Part shown: positions 11,906 to 21,047 of the stretch, one piece after another
Layout of the letters: every line of letters starts with the position of its first letter
Numbering within the stretch: position 1 is the first letter of the stretch
Virus record (IMG/VR): IMGVR_UViG_3300015603_000020
Span: 1 to 24,733 of that record
Direction: 5' to 3' (one strand)
DNA from: a virus
Length of the DNA: 24,733 nucleotides
Notes under the pieces: model-generated
The model's input: the letters and a program-made list of their open reading frames with translations, nothing else
What the model was told of the DNA's origin: nothing
Databases searched by the model: none
Program-made: the position numbers and the translations under genes

Positions 11906-13356
11906 TGTCAGATTTTTTCTACGACGGTCAGACACGCCGATACCTATTACAATTTATGCGGATTTTTTCTGACATAAAAGTTAGAAATGGTCCTGACGCA
12001 AACGGACTATATACAATTCAACGTGTGCCGATTATGTACGGAGATCCATCGTCTATGGTAGCTCAATTAATCAAAGGTGCAAGCGAAAATACTATGCTTC
12101 CATCACCGATGTTCAGTGCATATATCGACGGCATAAAGATGAACGAGAAAAGACGAATGGACCCACAGTTTGTCGGTAAGTCATCTGTCATGGAAAGAAA
12201 ATTTGATCCACTCACTCAAGAATACGGCGCTGGGTCCGGGGTTCGGCAAGACGTCGAAAGATACATGCCTGTTCCTTATGATTTTACATTCAAGTTAGAT
12301 GTATGGACAACTAATGTAACAACCAAGTTACAGATATTGGAACAGATCCAGATGATTTTCAACCCATCGATACAGCTTATGCAGAACGGCAATACAATGG
12401 ATTGGACAGCCATATTTGAGGTTTGGCTGGAAGACTTTACTTGGACAAATCGCAGTATTCCGCAGGGAGGAACAGAAGACCGAGATGTAATGAGCTTCAA
12501 GTTTAAGATTGAAGGATGGATTAATCCACCTGCTAAACTTAAGAGAAGTGGTCTTATCGCCGAAATTGTTACACAAGTTTTTGATGTTGCTGATGTAAAT
12601 GCTATTAGAGTAGGTGCGGTAGGTGAGTATGACCCGTTCACATGTTTCGGCGGCATTCCTGTGCAGATTGTTACCACAGTCGGCAGTTATCGAATCTCTG
12701 TTGCGAAGAACGGCAGTGCCGAAGAAATCACGTTGCTGAACGAATTTGGACAAGTCGACCCTACATTGAGCTGGCAAGACCTAATACAAAAGTATGGGCA
12801 GATCACTCCCGATATCACCAAAATAAGGCTAAAATTAGACCCTGATCTTGATGTTGACGATTCTGATATTATAGGTGGTATCGCGCAAGACCCGTTGCAT
12901 CAAAACATACTTATATTCACTCCCGATATAGATACCCTCCCCGGAAATACAATTCTACCTATACACGATATTATTGATCCTATGGAAGTTTATCCCGGAA
13001 ACGGATTACCTACTGCTGTAGCTGGTCAGCGATATCTACTAACATCAGCTGACTCTAGAGGAGAAGGTCCGGTAATACCACCTAATGTTCCTACAAGTCC
13101 TTGGGGACAGAATCTTGTAGTATATCCAAATGATATTATACAATTCAATGGTGTAGAGTGGGTTGTTATTTTTGATTCACGAAATTCTATCGGAAAAAAT
13201 TATGTAGTAAATACTACAAACTCAAGTCAATATACATTTGATTCCGCTACGCAGGAGTGGACTTATACCTACTTCGGAATATATCAACCAGGATATTGGC
13301 GAATTGATAATATTATACAAGCGCCAGATGGAACCACAATTAACAATTACGAATAA
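11905..13356 (+). CDS. 15: T4 gp15-like tail sheath stabiliser / tail completion protein
   Basis: A 483-residue protein. The N-terminus FFYDGQTRRYLLQFMRIFSD (4-23) followed by QRVPIMYGDP (39-48) parallels the T4 gp15 start (YFYNSSFRRY..., RVPITY). The core ends in a WINPP-type segment (about residue 210), as gp15 has GWMYPP. The family forms a hexameric ring at the top of the tail that stabilises the sheath and joins the neck. T4 gp15 is about 270 residues. Here about 250 extra residues follow, mostly Pro/Asp/Gly-rich strands (repeated TWT, W and Y residues), perhaps a decoration domain. Translation is coupled to the upstream neck gene through TAATG. Its last 29 nt overlap the Nudix gene start. 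Confidence 0.85.
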   Translation: MSDFFYDGQTRRYLLQFMRIFSDIKVRNGPDANGLYTIQRVPIMYGDPSSMVAQLIKGASENTMLPSPMFSAYIDGIKMNEKRRMDPQFVGKSSVMERKFDPLTQEYGAGSGVRQDVERYMPVPYDFTFKLDVWTTNVTTKLQILEQIQMIFNPSIQLMQNGNTMDWTAIFEVWLEDFTWTNRSIPQGGTEDRDVMSFKFKIEGWINPPAKLKRSGLIAEIVTQVFDVADVNAIRVGAVGEYDPFTCFGGIPVQIVTTVGSYRISVAKNGSAEEITLLNEFGQVDPTLSWQDLIQKYGQITPDITKIRLKLDPDLDVDDSDIIGGIAQDPLHQNILIFTPDIDTLPGNTILPIHDIIDPMEVYPGNGLPTAVAGQRYLLTSADSRGEGPVIPPNVPTSPWGQNLVVYPNDIIQFNGVEWVVIFDSRNSIGKNYVVNTTNSSQYTFDSATQEWTYTYFGIYQPGYWRIDNIIQAPDGTTINNYE

Positions 13357-13780
13357 AGTAGGTGTCGGCACGCTAATTGTGTCCGCTAAAACCTCACGAG
13401 TATTACTAAGTCTCCGTTCTCCACATAAGACACACCCAATGCAGTGGTCGCTATTTGGTGGCATGGTAGAAGAAGGTGAGCAGCCCAAGGAGGCACTATT
13501 ACGTGAACTGTTTGAAGAAATGAATTTTATACCAGATATTGAAAGGATTTACCCGTTTGATATCTATCAGAGTAAAGATAAACAGTTTCGATACTATAGT
13601 TTCGTCTGTGTAGTGGTAGATGAATTTATCCCAGAACTCAATAGTGAAAACTGCGGATATTGTTGGGTTAACCTAGGGCAATTTCCCCGTCCAATGCATC
13701 AGGGTGCCAAAATAAGCTTTTGCAATGCAAAAGCAATCGAGAGGATTCGGCTTATATTAAGCCAACATGTTAGCGTCTAA
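13328..13780 (+). CDS. Nudix hydrolase
   Basis: A 150-residue protein starting at the ATG at 13328, chosen because the first Nudix strand (VGVGTLIVSAKTSRVLLSLR, 11-30) begins right after it; longer frames would overlap gp15. The Nudix box GX5EX7REUXEEXGU is present: Gly45, Glu51, Arg59-Glu60, Glu63-Glu64. Asn66 replaces the usual Gly, while the metal-binding glutamates are intact. Family members hydrolyse nucleoside diphosphate derivatives (oxidised dNTPs, ADP-ribose, NAD, dinucleoside polyphosphates, RNA caps). The substrate cannot be read from sequence. T4 NudE and other phage Nudix enzymes are known, but placement in a late virion operon is unusual. Overlaps gp15 by 29 nt and ends 14 nt from the convergent fibre gene. 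Confidence 0.9.
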   Translation: MEPQLTITNKVGVGTLIVSAKTSRVLLSLRSPHKTHPMQWSLFGGMVEEGEQPKEALLRELFEEMNFIPDIERIYPFDIYQSKDKQFRYYSFVCVVVDEFIPELNSENCGYCWVNLGQFPRPMHQGAKISFCNAKAIERIRLILSQHVSV

Positions 13781-13794
13781 CTTCGCAGGTCAAT

Positions 13795-16758
13795 TCATAG
13801 TGTTTCATTTAGTAAAGTTAATACTCGCGACATTTGATTTTGTAATTCAACAATAATTAATTCTAACTGTTGAACTTTTCCTGTCAATATTGCAGAAAGT
13901 TTACTATAATCTATACTATTAGGAATATTATCCGAATCTCGGCCTACTATTTCAGGATATATGTTCACCATCTCTTCTGCTATAAATCCAAACTCGTGTG
14001 CTGTATAATCTTTTCTATCGTACTCTCGCGGTTTCAATTCAGAAAACCTGCTCAAGTATGCACTACTTAAATCTCTTATCTGTTCCTTAACTCGTTCCGT
14101 CGACGTTGCATTAAAACTACTAGCAACAATCGAGCTGGTCGAGGTTAATATGCCGGTGTCTGGGGCAAATTGTAACTTGGCACTAGTAATTTGCACCTGT
14201 TGCGTCCCGGAACCTAGCGTCCATAGAGGGTATGCGATAGACGGGGATGAATTATCTGCCACTGTAACATTTGATGCGACATTGGCAGTACCAGTGGTCG
14301 ATTGGTTTAACGTAGGCACATCACCTGCTTGTATTGTGCTCATTACTACATTAGATCCGTTTCCTCTTAGATAACTCCCTGGTGTAACTGCTCCGGCCAG
14401 TGAATTCATTGCTAGTTGAGCTGTAATTTCCCCTGTTCCACCGTTCGCTACTGGCAAGGCTGTACCGCTTAAGGTAACCGCAAGTGTACCACTTGTTGTA
14501 ATAAATGACGGGGAGACAGATAAGAAACTTGGTACTGACATACCAACTGAAGTAACTGTTCCTGTATTAGATGTGTACCCCAATGGATTGGTTGCATCAT
14601 ATGGGGTAAACCCGAGGGCAGTCGTTACACTCTCGCTTGTTAGACTCAGCGTTCCACCTAATGTTAGATTACCACTTGTTGTGACTGATCCACTTAATGT
14701 TAGGCCGCTCACCGTACCAGTACCACCCACAGATGTCACTGTGCCGCTAGACGACCCAGGTGTGTATCCAAGTGCAGTTGTTACATCAAGGCTACTTAAG
14801 GTAATAGCACCGGTTCGAGTATTAAAACTCGTTATGCCGCCACCACTTCCGTTTGCCGCACTCGTGATCCTCCCTTGTGCATCAACCGTGATATTGGCTG
14901 CTGTATATGTACCGGCGGTAACTGATGTATTCGCTAAAGAAATAGTTCCACTTCCAGTAATAGTTCCCCCGGATAATCCGGTTCCTGCAATGACAGACGT
15001 AACCGTGCCTACATTAGATGTGTATCCCGATGGATTGGTCGCATTATATGGAGTATATGTAAGAGCAGTAGTAACATCACTACCTGTAAGCAATACATCG
15101 CCGGTTCTCGTATTAAACGATAGGACACCGGTATTAGAAATAGCTCCGCTGCCAATATTGATGCCTGCACCTGCGGTATATGTGCCGGCCGGGCCTGCTG
15201 CACCGCCGCCCGATGTCACAGCGGCATAACCTGACACCGCTGAGTTGAATGTTAACACTAAGTTATTAGTATCTACGAACTGTATTGTTGGATAGTCGTA
15301 TCTTCCGGTATAGCTATATCCAGCACTATCAATTACTTCTACATTAACATACTGAGCGCTCAGGCCGTGATTCACGTTCCAGATTGTTGATGGTGATGTC
15401 TGGGTATACACAAATGCGCCGCCAACTGCCGGTACACCGGCGGACCAACTCAATCCCCCGGAACCATTTGTTGTCAATACATACCCGGCGCCGCCGCCTG
15501 TTATACTTACATTTCCGATAGCTCCGAGATTTGTTGTACCTGTTACCGTTAATCCGGTTAATGTACCAATACTTGTGATACTTGGTTGAGCTGCTATTGT
15601 AACTGTACCTGCTGTTGTTGCAGTTGAAGCATTGCCGGTTAGAGCACCAACAAATGTTGTTGATGTTACTGATGTCAGCCCTGCCAATGTTGTGCTTGAT
15701 GACCCTAACGAGATCGACGTAGATCCGATTGTTAGTGAACTGCTAAGTGTACCCCAACTTGCATTTGCTCCGTTAGTTGTTAAATATTTTCCGTTATTAC
15801 CAGTTTGGGGCGGAAGGCCAGTGATATTAACACTACCACCCAAACTAACTGAACTACCGTTAATAGTTATAGAGCTATTAGATAATGATCCATTTGGAAT
15901 AGCACTAAAATTTGTACCGGTCAATGTTGGCGTTGTTGTCCAAATTGGCGTGCCACCCGTTTCTTGCAAGACTCCGGTGCCTTGTGCTAAAAATGATGTG
16001 GCACCAACACCTGTTTGATATGGAAGACTATTTGTGGTGCCGCCTGCTATGTTTGCCGCCGATGTTGCCGTAGGTACAGTACCTGTAGCACTAATAGTTA
16101 TATTACCTGTAGCGCCAGATACGGAAATATTTGTGCCGGCTATGATGCTCAATACACCAGTATTGGAGATTGTTGTACCAGTGATACCTATGCCGGTACC
16201 ACCCGTGTATGAACCAGCGCCGGCGAACTGAACCCAAACCTGCCCAGAGAAGGACGATAGGTAATGATTAGATTGAGTCCATGCTGTGTTAGCATACACA
16301 GTACCTTCGAGTATAAAAATAGACGCGCCTACCAATTCTTGGTATGTCTCGGCATCAGGTGCGCGATCTAAAGAATAGGAGTTTGCTGCTGGACTATTTG
16401 TAACGGTAGCCGTATATATACCATTCTCACTCTCTGTACTCTGCCCTGTCAATAGTATACGGTAGCCATTGCCATGAGTAGGTGTAAGAGTAGAGTGGCT
16501 GTCTATAGTAAGGTTTGTACCCGTCAGCGGAATAGAGCTGATCGATAGTAAATTTGCAGCCTGTTTCCATGCCAACCCGCTTATAACAGTGTCAACATAC
16601 TTCTTTGATACTGCTGAGGTATCGCTGGTCGGGGTCTCTGGCAAACCTGATATATTATCAACATGCAGTTGTCCGTGGATAGTGAAATCTACATTCTCAG
16701 CAGGGTCTGCTGCCGAATAGACAATAATGCCATCTTGTACTTTAATTTTCTGAGCCAT
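13795..16758 (-). CDS. Second long tail fibre with S74 intramolecular chaperone (paralogue)
   Basis: A 987-residue fibre. The N-terminal 200 residues contain a folded domain (KKYVDTVISGLAWKQAA, then NGIYTATVTN and LDRAPDAETYQELVGA) that corresponds to the mid-molecule domain of the 1215-residue fibre. The shaft is Thr/Ser/Gly repeats including TSTTFVGALTGNAST and several FNTRTGDV/TTALTYTPYNATNP modules. The last 102 residues are an S74 chaperone, exactly the same length as in the paralogue, with STERVK (Ser886, Lys891), LKPREYDRKD, HEFGFIAEEM and IDYSKLSAIL. It should trimerise and self-cleave in the same way. The ATG lies 23 nt after a late motif. It is convergent with the Nudix gene. Confidence 0.9.
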   Translation of the reverse strand: MAQKIKVQDGIIVYSAADPAENVDFTIHGQLHVDNISGLPETPTSDTSAVSKKYVDTVISGLAWKQAANLLSISSIPLTGTNLTIDSHSTLTPTHGNGYRILLTGQSTESENGIYTATVTNSPAANSYSLDRAPDAETYQELVGASIFILEGTVYANTAWTQSNHYLSSFSGQVWVQFAGAGSYTGGTGIGITGTTISNTGVLSIIAGTNISVSGATGNITISATGTVPTATSAANIAGGTTNSLPYQTGVGATSFLAQGTGVLQETGGTPIWTTTPTLTGTNFSAIPNGSLSNSSITINGSSVSLGGSVNITGLPPQTGNNGKYLTTNGANASWGTLSSSLTIGSTSISLGSSSTTLAGLTSVTSTTFVGALTGNASTATTAGTVTIAAQPSITSIGTLTGLTVTGTTNLGAIGNVSITGGGAGYVLTTNGSGGLSWSAGVPAVGGAFVYTQTSPSTIWNVNHGLSAQYVNVEVIDSAGYSYTGRYDYPTIQFVDTNNLVLTFNSAVSGYAAVTSGGGAAGPAGTYTAGAGINIGSGAISNTGVLSFNTRTGDVLLTGSDVTTALTYTPYNATNPSGYTSNVGTVTSVIAGTGLSGGTITGSGTISLANTSVTAGTYTAANITVDAQGRITSAANGSGGGITSFNTRTGAITLSSLDVTTALGYTPGSSSGTVTSVGGTGTVSGLTLSGSVTTSGNLTLGGTLSLTSESVTTALGFTPYDATNPLGYTSNTGTVTSVGMSVPSFLSVSPSFITTSGTLAVTLSGTALPVANGGTGEITAQLAMNSLAGAVTPGSYLRGNGSNVVMSTIQAGDVPTLNQSTTGTANVASNVTVADNSSPSIAYPLWTLGSGTQQVQITSAKLQFAPDTGILTSTSSIVASSFNATSTERVKEQIRDLSSAYLSRFSELKPREYDRKDYTAHEFGFIAEEMVNIYPEIVGRDSDNIPNSIDYSKLSAILTGKVQQLELIIVELQNQMSRVLTLLNETL

Positions 16759-16781
16759 ATGTGTTTACCTACCGTTTCATA

Positions 16782-16789
16782 TATTTATC
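16782..16789 (-). promoter_or_regulatory. Late-type promoter motif GATAAATA
   Basis: Minus-strand GATAAATA ends 23 nt before the ATG of the 987-residue fibre. It shares its following bases with the motif at 9220-9227. Confidence 0.62.
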
Positions 16790-16816
16790 AGAAAGTTATC
16801 AAGATGTTTCGGTCAT

Positions 16817-16840
16817 AAAAAAGCCCCAAATTAAGGGGCT
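16817..16840 (-). terminator. Rho-independent terminator after the capsid gene
   Basis: AGCCCC (16822-16827) and GGGGCT (16835-16840) form a GC-rich stem with a 7-nt loop. A run of T follows on the minus strand (16817-16822). It lies 55 nt past the major capsid stop and ends the head operon before the late promoter of the next fibre gene. Confidence 0.88.
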
Positions 16841-16894
16841 CTTTGTATTTCTATCTCTACAGTGGGAGTACCTGTTCGATACTCCCTTTCTGGA

Positions 16895-18067
16895 TCAATA
16901 AAATTTCAGTGTAGCAGAGTTGATACCAACCTTGCTCAAATAGTCAGCTGCATTACCGAAGGAATTAGCTGTATTTGTAAGTTCCAAGTAACCATAACGT
17001 GTCATAAATGATACGACTGGTTCAAATGTTTGTGGATCCATAACTGGACCAACGCTCATCAATGGAATATATGGGCAGTAGTAAGCTGCTGCGTCTGTTT
17101 CTGTAGGACCTTTATAGCCCATCAAGATTGGATCGCCGTCGCTCGCATATTGGTTAACATAAACGCGCATTGTGCTATTCAATGTTCCAACAAACTTTGT
17201 GTTTGTAGGAGCTTCGAATGTACCTTCTGTGGTACGAGCAAACGATGATGTTGTTGCAGACTGAAGGATTGTTAACGCTGTTGGCGAAACAACACACCAG
17301 TTAGCAGCACCACGACGTGTGCGAGCTGCAATCAAGTTAGCCTGTTGGTTGATCATGACAGCAAGAGCAGCCATTTCATCGCCAACATAAGTTGCTGTAC
17401 CTGATACAGCGGCTTGATTGAATGTTGTTGGAGCAACTGGAACTAATGAACCTAACTTGTAGATCATTTCCTGGTCGATTTCAACTGTGATTTCTTGTGC
17501 AAGTGCTTGCATAATTTCTGCTTCGATGTCAATACCATGAATAGCATTTGCATCTTGAGCAGCTTCAAATGTCCAGCGAGCCGATAGCTTACGAGTTTTG
17601 GCTTCCACTGTCTCTTTCAAGATTTGGATGCTTAACTTGTTACCTGGTACGCCTTCTAAACGTGCTGTGGATGCAGCAGCAGGGTCAGCTTGAACTTCGT
17701 TACCCGAATATGCCTTAGCAATTTCGAATGGACCAAGTGCTTCTGTACCAGCTGTTACGCCAGCTGCGGTATTCGCATAGCGAACACGCAATGTGTGGAT
17801 TTGACCTACAGGACCTGTCATAGGTTGAACACCCATGATTTCGTTCGCAATAACTGTAGGCATGACACGTCGAATTAACGGTAGCATGACTTTGTTAAGT
17901 ACAGCGATATTACCTGCTTGGGTTGCGCCTGCAGTTGCCGATTCAGCCAAGTATCTACGAGTGTTTTCAAACACTACGTCCATTGATTGGCGACGGGTTC
18001 CTGTTAGGCCTTCTAAAAGGGCTTCTTTTGTAGCGCCCCAGTTTGATTCAAATAGCTTTGTTGCCAT
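16895..18067 (-). CDS. 23: Major capsid protein, T4 gp23 family
   Basis: A 390-residue HK97-fold capsid protein of the gp23 family. The diagnostic block LIRRVMPTVIANEIMGVQPM (64-83) runs into TGPVGQIHTLRVRYA (84-98), and ARWTFEAAQDANAIHG lies mid-protein, followed by DIEAEIMQALAQEITVEID. It is much shorter than T4 gp23 (521 residues), with a shorter N-terminal arm and apparently no inserted surface domain. T4 gp23 loses 65 residues to gp21 cleavage after a (I/L)xE motif. Here LAE at 40-42 is at the matching distance before the conserved block, so cleavage after Glu42 is plausible. AGGAG precedes the ATG; 16 nt separate it from the scaffold gene. Last gene before the terminator. Confidence 0.97.
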   Translation of the reverse strand: MATKLFESNWGATKEALLEGLTGTRRQSMDVVFENTRRYLAESATAGATQAGNIAVLNKVMLPLIRRVMPTVIANEIMGVQPMTGPVGQIHTLRVRYANTAAGVTAGTEALGPFEIAKAYSGNEVQADPAAASTARLEGVPGNKLSIQILKETVEAKTRKLSARWTFEAAQDANAIHGIDIEAEIMQALAQEITVEIDQEMIYKLGSLVPVAPTTFNQAAVSGTATYVGDEMAALAVMINQQANLIAARTRRGAANWCVVSPTALTILQSATTSSFARTTEGTFEAPTNTKFVGTLNSTMRVYVNQYASDGDPILMGYKGPTETDAAAYYCPYIPLMSVGPVMDPQTFEPVVSFMTRYGYLELTNTANSFGNAADYLSKVGINSATLKFY

Positions 18068-18083
18068 TATAATTTCTCCTAGA

Positions 18084-19202
18084 TTACTTTCTAATGCCGG
18101 CTAAGGACAAGATGTGATTTAATTCTGAAGAATCGCTAGACTCTTCAACCTGAGTGACCTTCACTCTGTTACCTGTGTTGGAAGACAATGTTGCCTCGTT
18201 CAACTGTGTCGTGGAAGACGCAGGTTTACGTTCAACAGCCTCATTCAGAACGCTTGGCAGATACTTGTTGTATGCACCTTGCAAATTCTTTGTCTGTACC
18301 GATTCTAGTAACTCTTTCATTACCGACTTCTTGTCCTTAGACAATGGTGCTAGTAATTCATTCATGACTTTCTGTCTTTCAACTAAGTCCTGAGTTGCTC
18401 TCAATTTGCCATCTAATCTTTCCATAAGTCCACTGCTCTTTTTAACTGATTCAGTTAAGGAAGCAATTTTTGTATTTTTCGACTCGACAACTTTTTGCAG
18501 TTTCTTCAACTCTGTGCCTTCGTTTAAGTACGAAGTCATAAATTCAGCGGCTACACTTTCAAATATCTTACGGCCGAAATCATTTTCACGAGCAACACGA
18601 ATGTCATCCTTGAATTGTCCAATTTCATTACGCAGTGTCTTTTCAATGTTAGACTCAATAATTTGAGCAGCACGCTTGATAAACTGTGTTTTTGTTTCCT
18701 GCAGCTTCTGTTTACCTTCGGTAACCATCTTGACTTTTTGTTCTACCAGAGACTTCTTGTCTGCACGGAACTCGCGAATTTCTTCAGCAAGTTGCTTCAA
18801 CAAAAAGTTTTCTAATTTTCCAAAGTTTTCCTTCATTGCCTTCTTTTCGGCATAGAATTCTTTCATTTCTTTTGCTACAGCTTCTGTAATGAATGTGTTT
18901 AACATTCCTGTGTGTTGTACTAACTTGCCTTTGTAGGCAATTCGTTCTGCGATAAGTTTTCTCTTATCATCGGCGAATTCTTCGAGTTCAACGCGGACTT
19001 TGTCTGTTAAGAAACGATCCATCGATTCTACTAAAGTACCTTTGTCGTGTTCGAACTTACGTGCAAATTCCTCGCGGAGTGTTGCAGCAACTTCTTCACG
19101 CGCTTCAGATAATCTAGATTCCCATAGACCAACGATCTGGTTTCTGGTATCTTCGGATAGTCCAACGCTTTCGCTCAAGATCTCATCAATTTTTTTAGCC
19201 AT
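18084..19202 (-). CDS. 22: Prohead core scaffolding protein, T4 gp22-like
   Basis: A 372-residue, highly charged protein that is almost wholly helical and coiled-coil in composition (Glu/Lys/Arg/Leu/Ala throughout, few Gly/Pro). Its position between the prohead protease and the major capsid gene is the place of gp22 in T4. gp22 forms the core around which gp23 assembles and is then degraded by gp21. Several LxE or IxE tripeptides (for example LSE at 9-11) could serve as cleavage sites. The extreme C-terminus, SSELNHILSLAGIRK, is a conserved-looking amphipathic tail that may bind the capsid shell. AGGGG precedes the ATG. Identification rests on synteny and composition, since scaffolds diverge quickly. 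Confidence 0.88.
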   Translation of the reverse strand: MAKKIDEILSESVGLSEDTRNQIVGLWESRLSEAREEVAATLREEFARKFEHDKGTLVESMDRFLTDKVRVELEEFADDKRKLIAERIAYKGKLVQHTGMLNTFITEAVAKEMKEFYAEKKAMKENFGKLENFLLKQLAEEIREFRADKKSLVEQKVKMVTEGKQKLQETKTQFIKRAAQIIESNIEKTLRNEIGQFKDDIRVARENDFGRKIFESVAAEFMTSYLNEGTELKKLQKVVESKNTKIASLTESVKKSSGLMERLDGKLRATQDLVERQKVMNELLAPLSKDKKSVMKELLESVQTKNLQGAYNKYLPSVLNEAVERKPASSTTQLNEATLSSNTGNRVKVTQVEESSDSSELNHILSLAGIRK

Positions 19203-19214
19203 CTTGAGTTCCCC

Positions 19215-19856
19215 TTAAATTTTCAACTCTTGAATAAATCTCTGAATGTCTTTAACAAGCTGTTTTTCTGCAGTGGCTTCTGTTAGTGCTTCCCTTGCGG
19301 TAACAAAAACTCGAGATCCACCCTTCATGTTAAAAAGACTTTCATATATTGTTCTCGGAAATGCATTAGGTGCGCTTGGTTGCGCCACAATGTCAACAGT
19401 GATAATTTCGAAGTCCGAAACCGCACCATCATCACCGACATTTCCAGAACCACGGGAAGATACCCCCAACTTTGCACCCGACTGTAACAATGTCTTTACA
19501 ATGTTGCCCATCGGAGTTGGTACAATCTTCAACTTTCCGTATCCATCTGCACCATCCATCCACATTTCTGTAATGAGGTGACTCACGCGGTCCAGGTTAA
19601 TGGATAGCTCTTCCGGGTGGTCGAGTTCTCCCATAACGGATTGGCCACCGCTTAATTTTTCAGTAATAGAATTAACTGCTCTAGCAATTTCGCGAACAGG
19701 ATAAACACGTTGGTTCTGGTTCCTTACGTCACCCTGAATAAAGATCCCTTTCATGCAGAGATCTTTACCACCGACTTTATTATCTTCTTCAAGAAGTTGA
19801 ACGTGCGCCCTATCAAAAGACAGGTACTCGTACAGTTTATTTGCCATTGCCTTCAT
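19215..19856 (-). CDS. 21: Prohead core protein protease, T4 gp21 family (S77)
   Basis: A 213-residue serine protease with the order of catalytic motifs expected of herpes/T4 prohead proteases: His80 in GELDHP (76-81), Ser133/Ser134 in GVSSRGSG (131-138), and Asp155 in VDIVAQPSAP (154-163). GIFIQGDVRNQNQRVYP near the N-terminus is typical of the fold. The enzyme assembles inside the prohead as a zymogen, then cuts the scaffold, core proteins and capsid N-termini after (I/L)xE sites. AAGGA sits 3 nt before the ATG at 19856, so the second Met at 19847 may be the true start. Only 5 nt separate it from the core gene. Confidence 0.96.
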   Translation of the reverse strand: MKAMANKLYEYLSFDRAHVQLLEEDNKVGGKDLCMKGIFIQGDVRNQNQRVYPVREIARAVNSITEKLSGGQSVMGELDHPEELSINLDRVSHLITEMWMDGADGYGKLKIVPTPMGNIVKTLLQSGAKLGVSSRGSGNVGDDGAVSDFEIITVDIVAQPSAPNAFPRTIYESLFNMKGGSRVFVTAREALTEATAEKQLVKDIQRFIQELKI

Positions 19857-19861
19857 ATTCC

Positions 19862-20914
19862 TTAACGTGGCTTCTTAGATAAAGGAGACTTAGAGAATCC
19901 GTCACCTGCTGTCTTACCGCCAGTAAACTTAGCAGTGGTATCAGCATGTACACTATTTCTCTTTGGTTCAATCTTTACATTATCTGTCATGGTCTTATCA
20001 GCTGCGGAATCGCCGTGATACTTTCCATATTCACCACCTGTTCCGCTACCAATTTTAGTTGGCTTTCCACCGTAGTCTTTACGTGCTGGAATATTAGTAA
20101 ATGATGACTTGGTTTGTTCTGCACCAAGTGTCATACCTTTACCTGTTCCTACTAACTTAGCAGTTCCACGTTGACCTGTATCAGCAACTTTATTTAAAAA
20201 TTGTGTTTCTTCGTCAACTTTCTTATCTTTCTTAAGGTCTTTCTTTTCAGGAGCCTTTTCGAGTTTAGCAGCTTTCTTCTTTTCGAACATACTTGCTACA
20301 ACTTCACCGACGACTTTCTCTTCGCCTGCTCCGCTGAAATCTGGCATACCGCCTGCACCTTGTTCGTCATCACCAAATGCTGGTTCAACTTCGTCGGCGC
20401 CGCCGAATTCATCACCCATATCTGCATGTTCTGGTTCTTGCATTTCGTCGCCCATAAGTGCGTCAAATTCTGCGCGAAGCTCGGCAAGTTGAGATTCTAA
20501 GTCTTCAACACGATCTTCGGTAGTACCTTCACCGCCCTCGTCGGCACCAAACTCACTATCGCTATCAGCGTCATCTTCAGATCCAAACTCACTATCACTA
20601 TCGCTATCAGCGTCATCTTCAGTGTCGGCCTCACCATCATTCTGATGATCACCTTCTACTTCATCTTTATCTGCGCTTATTTCTTTAGTGAAATCTTTAT
20701 TTGGTTCGCCGCCCACTTCATCTTCAGATTCATCAAGTTCGTCTTTATCTTCATCTTTGTCTTCATCTTTGTCGGCATCTTCTTCGTCGACAATACTTTC
20801 ATAGATTACACGAGCTTTCTCTACAATGATTTGGTGGAGAATTTCAGAGGCCTGATCCGAATCTTCACTTAGAAGTAGATCTAAAACCCTTTCAAGTTTT
20901 TTTTGTTGTGACAT
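19862..20914 (-). CDS. Acidic prohead core protein (gp67/gp68-like, putative)
   Basis: A 350-residue protein with three zones. A helical N-terminus (1-43, with VEKARVIYESIV) resembles the short helical start of T4 internal core proteins. A very acidic low-complexity zone (about 44-190) contains a doubled EDDADSDSDSEFG motif. A Lys/Gly/Thr-rich basic C-terminus (about 205-350) follows. T4 places the acidic core genes 67 and 68 between portal and protease, exactly this position. The acidic zone may keep DNA out of the immature core or bind basic partners, and the basic tail could bind DNA after cleavage. AAGGAG lies 8 nt before the ATG. The function is inferred from position and composition, not from detectable similarity. 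Confidence 0.7.
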   Translation of the reverse strand: MSQQKKLERVLDLLLSEDSDQASEILHQIIVEKARVIYESIVDEEDADKDEDKDEDKDELDESEDEVGGEPNKDFTKEISADKDEVEGDHQNDGEADTEDDADSDSDSEFGSEDDADSDSEFGADEGGEGTTEDRVEDLESQLAELRAEFDALMGDEMQEPEHADMGDEFGGADEVEPAFGDDEQGAGGMPDFSGAGEEKVVGEVVASMFEKKKAAKLEKAPEKKDLKKDKKVDEETQFLNKVADTGQRGTAKLVGTGKGMTLGAEQTKSSFTNIPARKDYGGKPTKIGSGTGGEYGKYHGDSAADKTMTDNVKIEPKRNSVHADTTAKFTGGKTAGDGFSKSPLSKKPR

Positions 20915-20951
20915 GCAGTCGCTCCTTGATTAATTAAAATATCCAATATAC

Positions 20952-20959
20952 TATTTATT
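20952..20959 (-). promoter_or_regulatory. Late-type motif AATAAATA
   Basis: AATAAATA on the minus strand, 37 nt upstream of the acidic core gene. A variant of the GATAAATA motif. Confidence 0.45.
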
Positions 20960-21047
20960 AGTATTCTAGGTATTTAACTCATCAGAGGGGAATAGTGGGA
21001 GATATGGCCATAAAAGAGCCGTTATTTAAAACTTAGCCTGGTAAGTT

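Noticed and set aside
12276-12777. Minus-strand frames opposite gp15
   Set aside because: Shadows of a clearly recognised gene.
14150-16231. Plus-strand open frames opposite the second fibre
   Set aside because: Same antisense effect of repetitive fibre codons.
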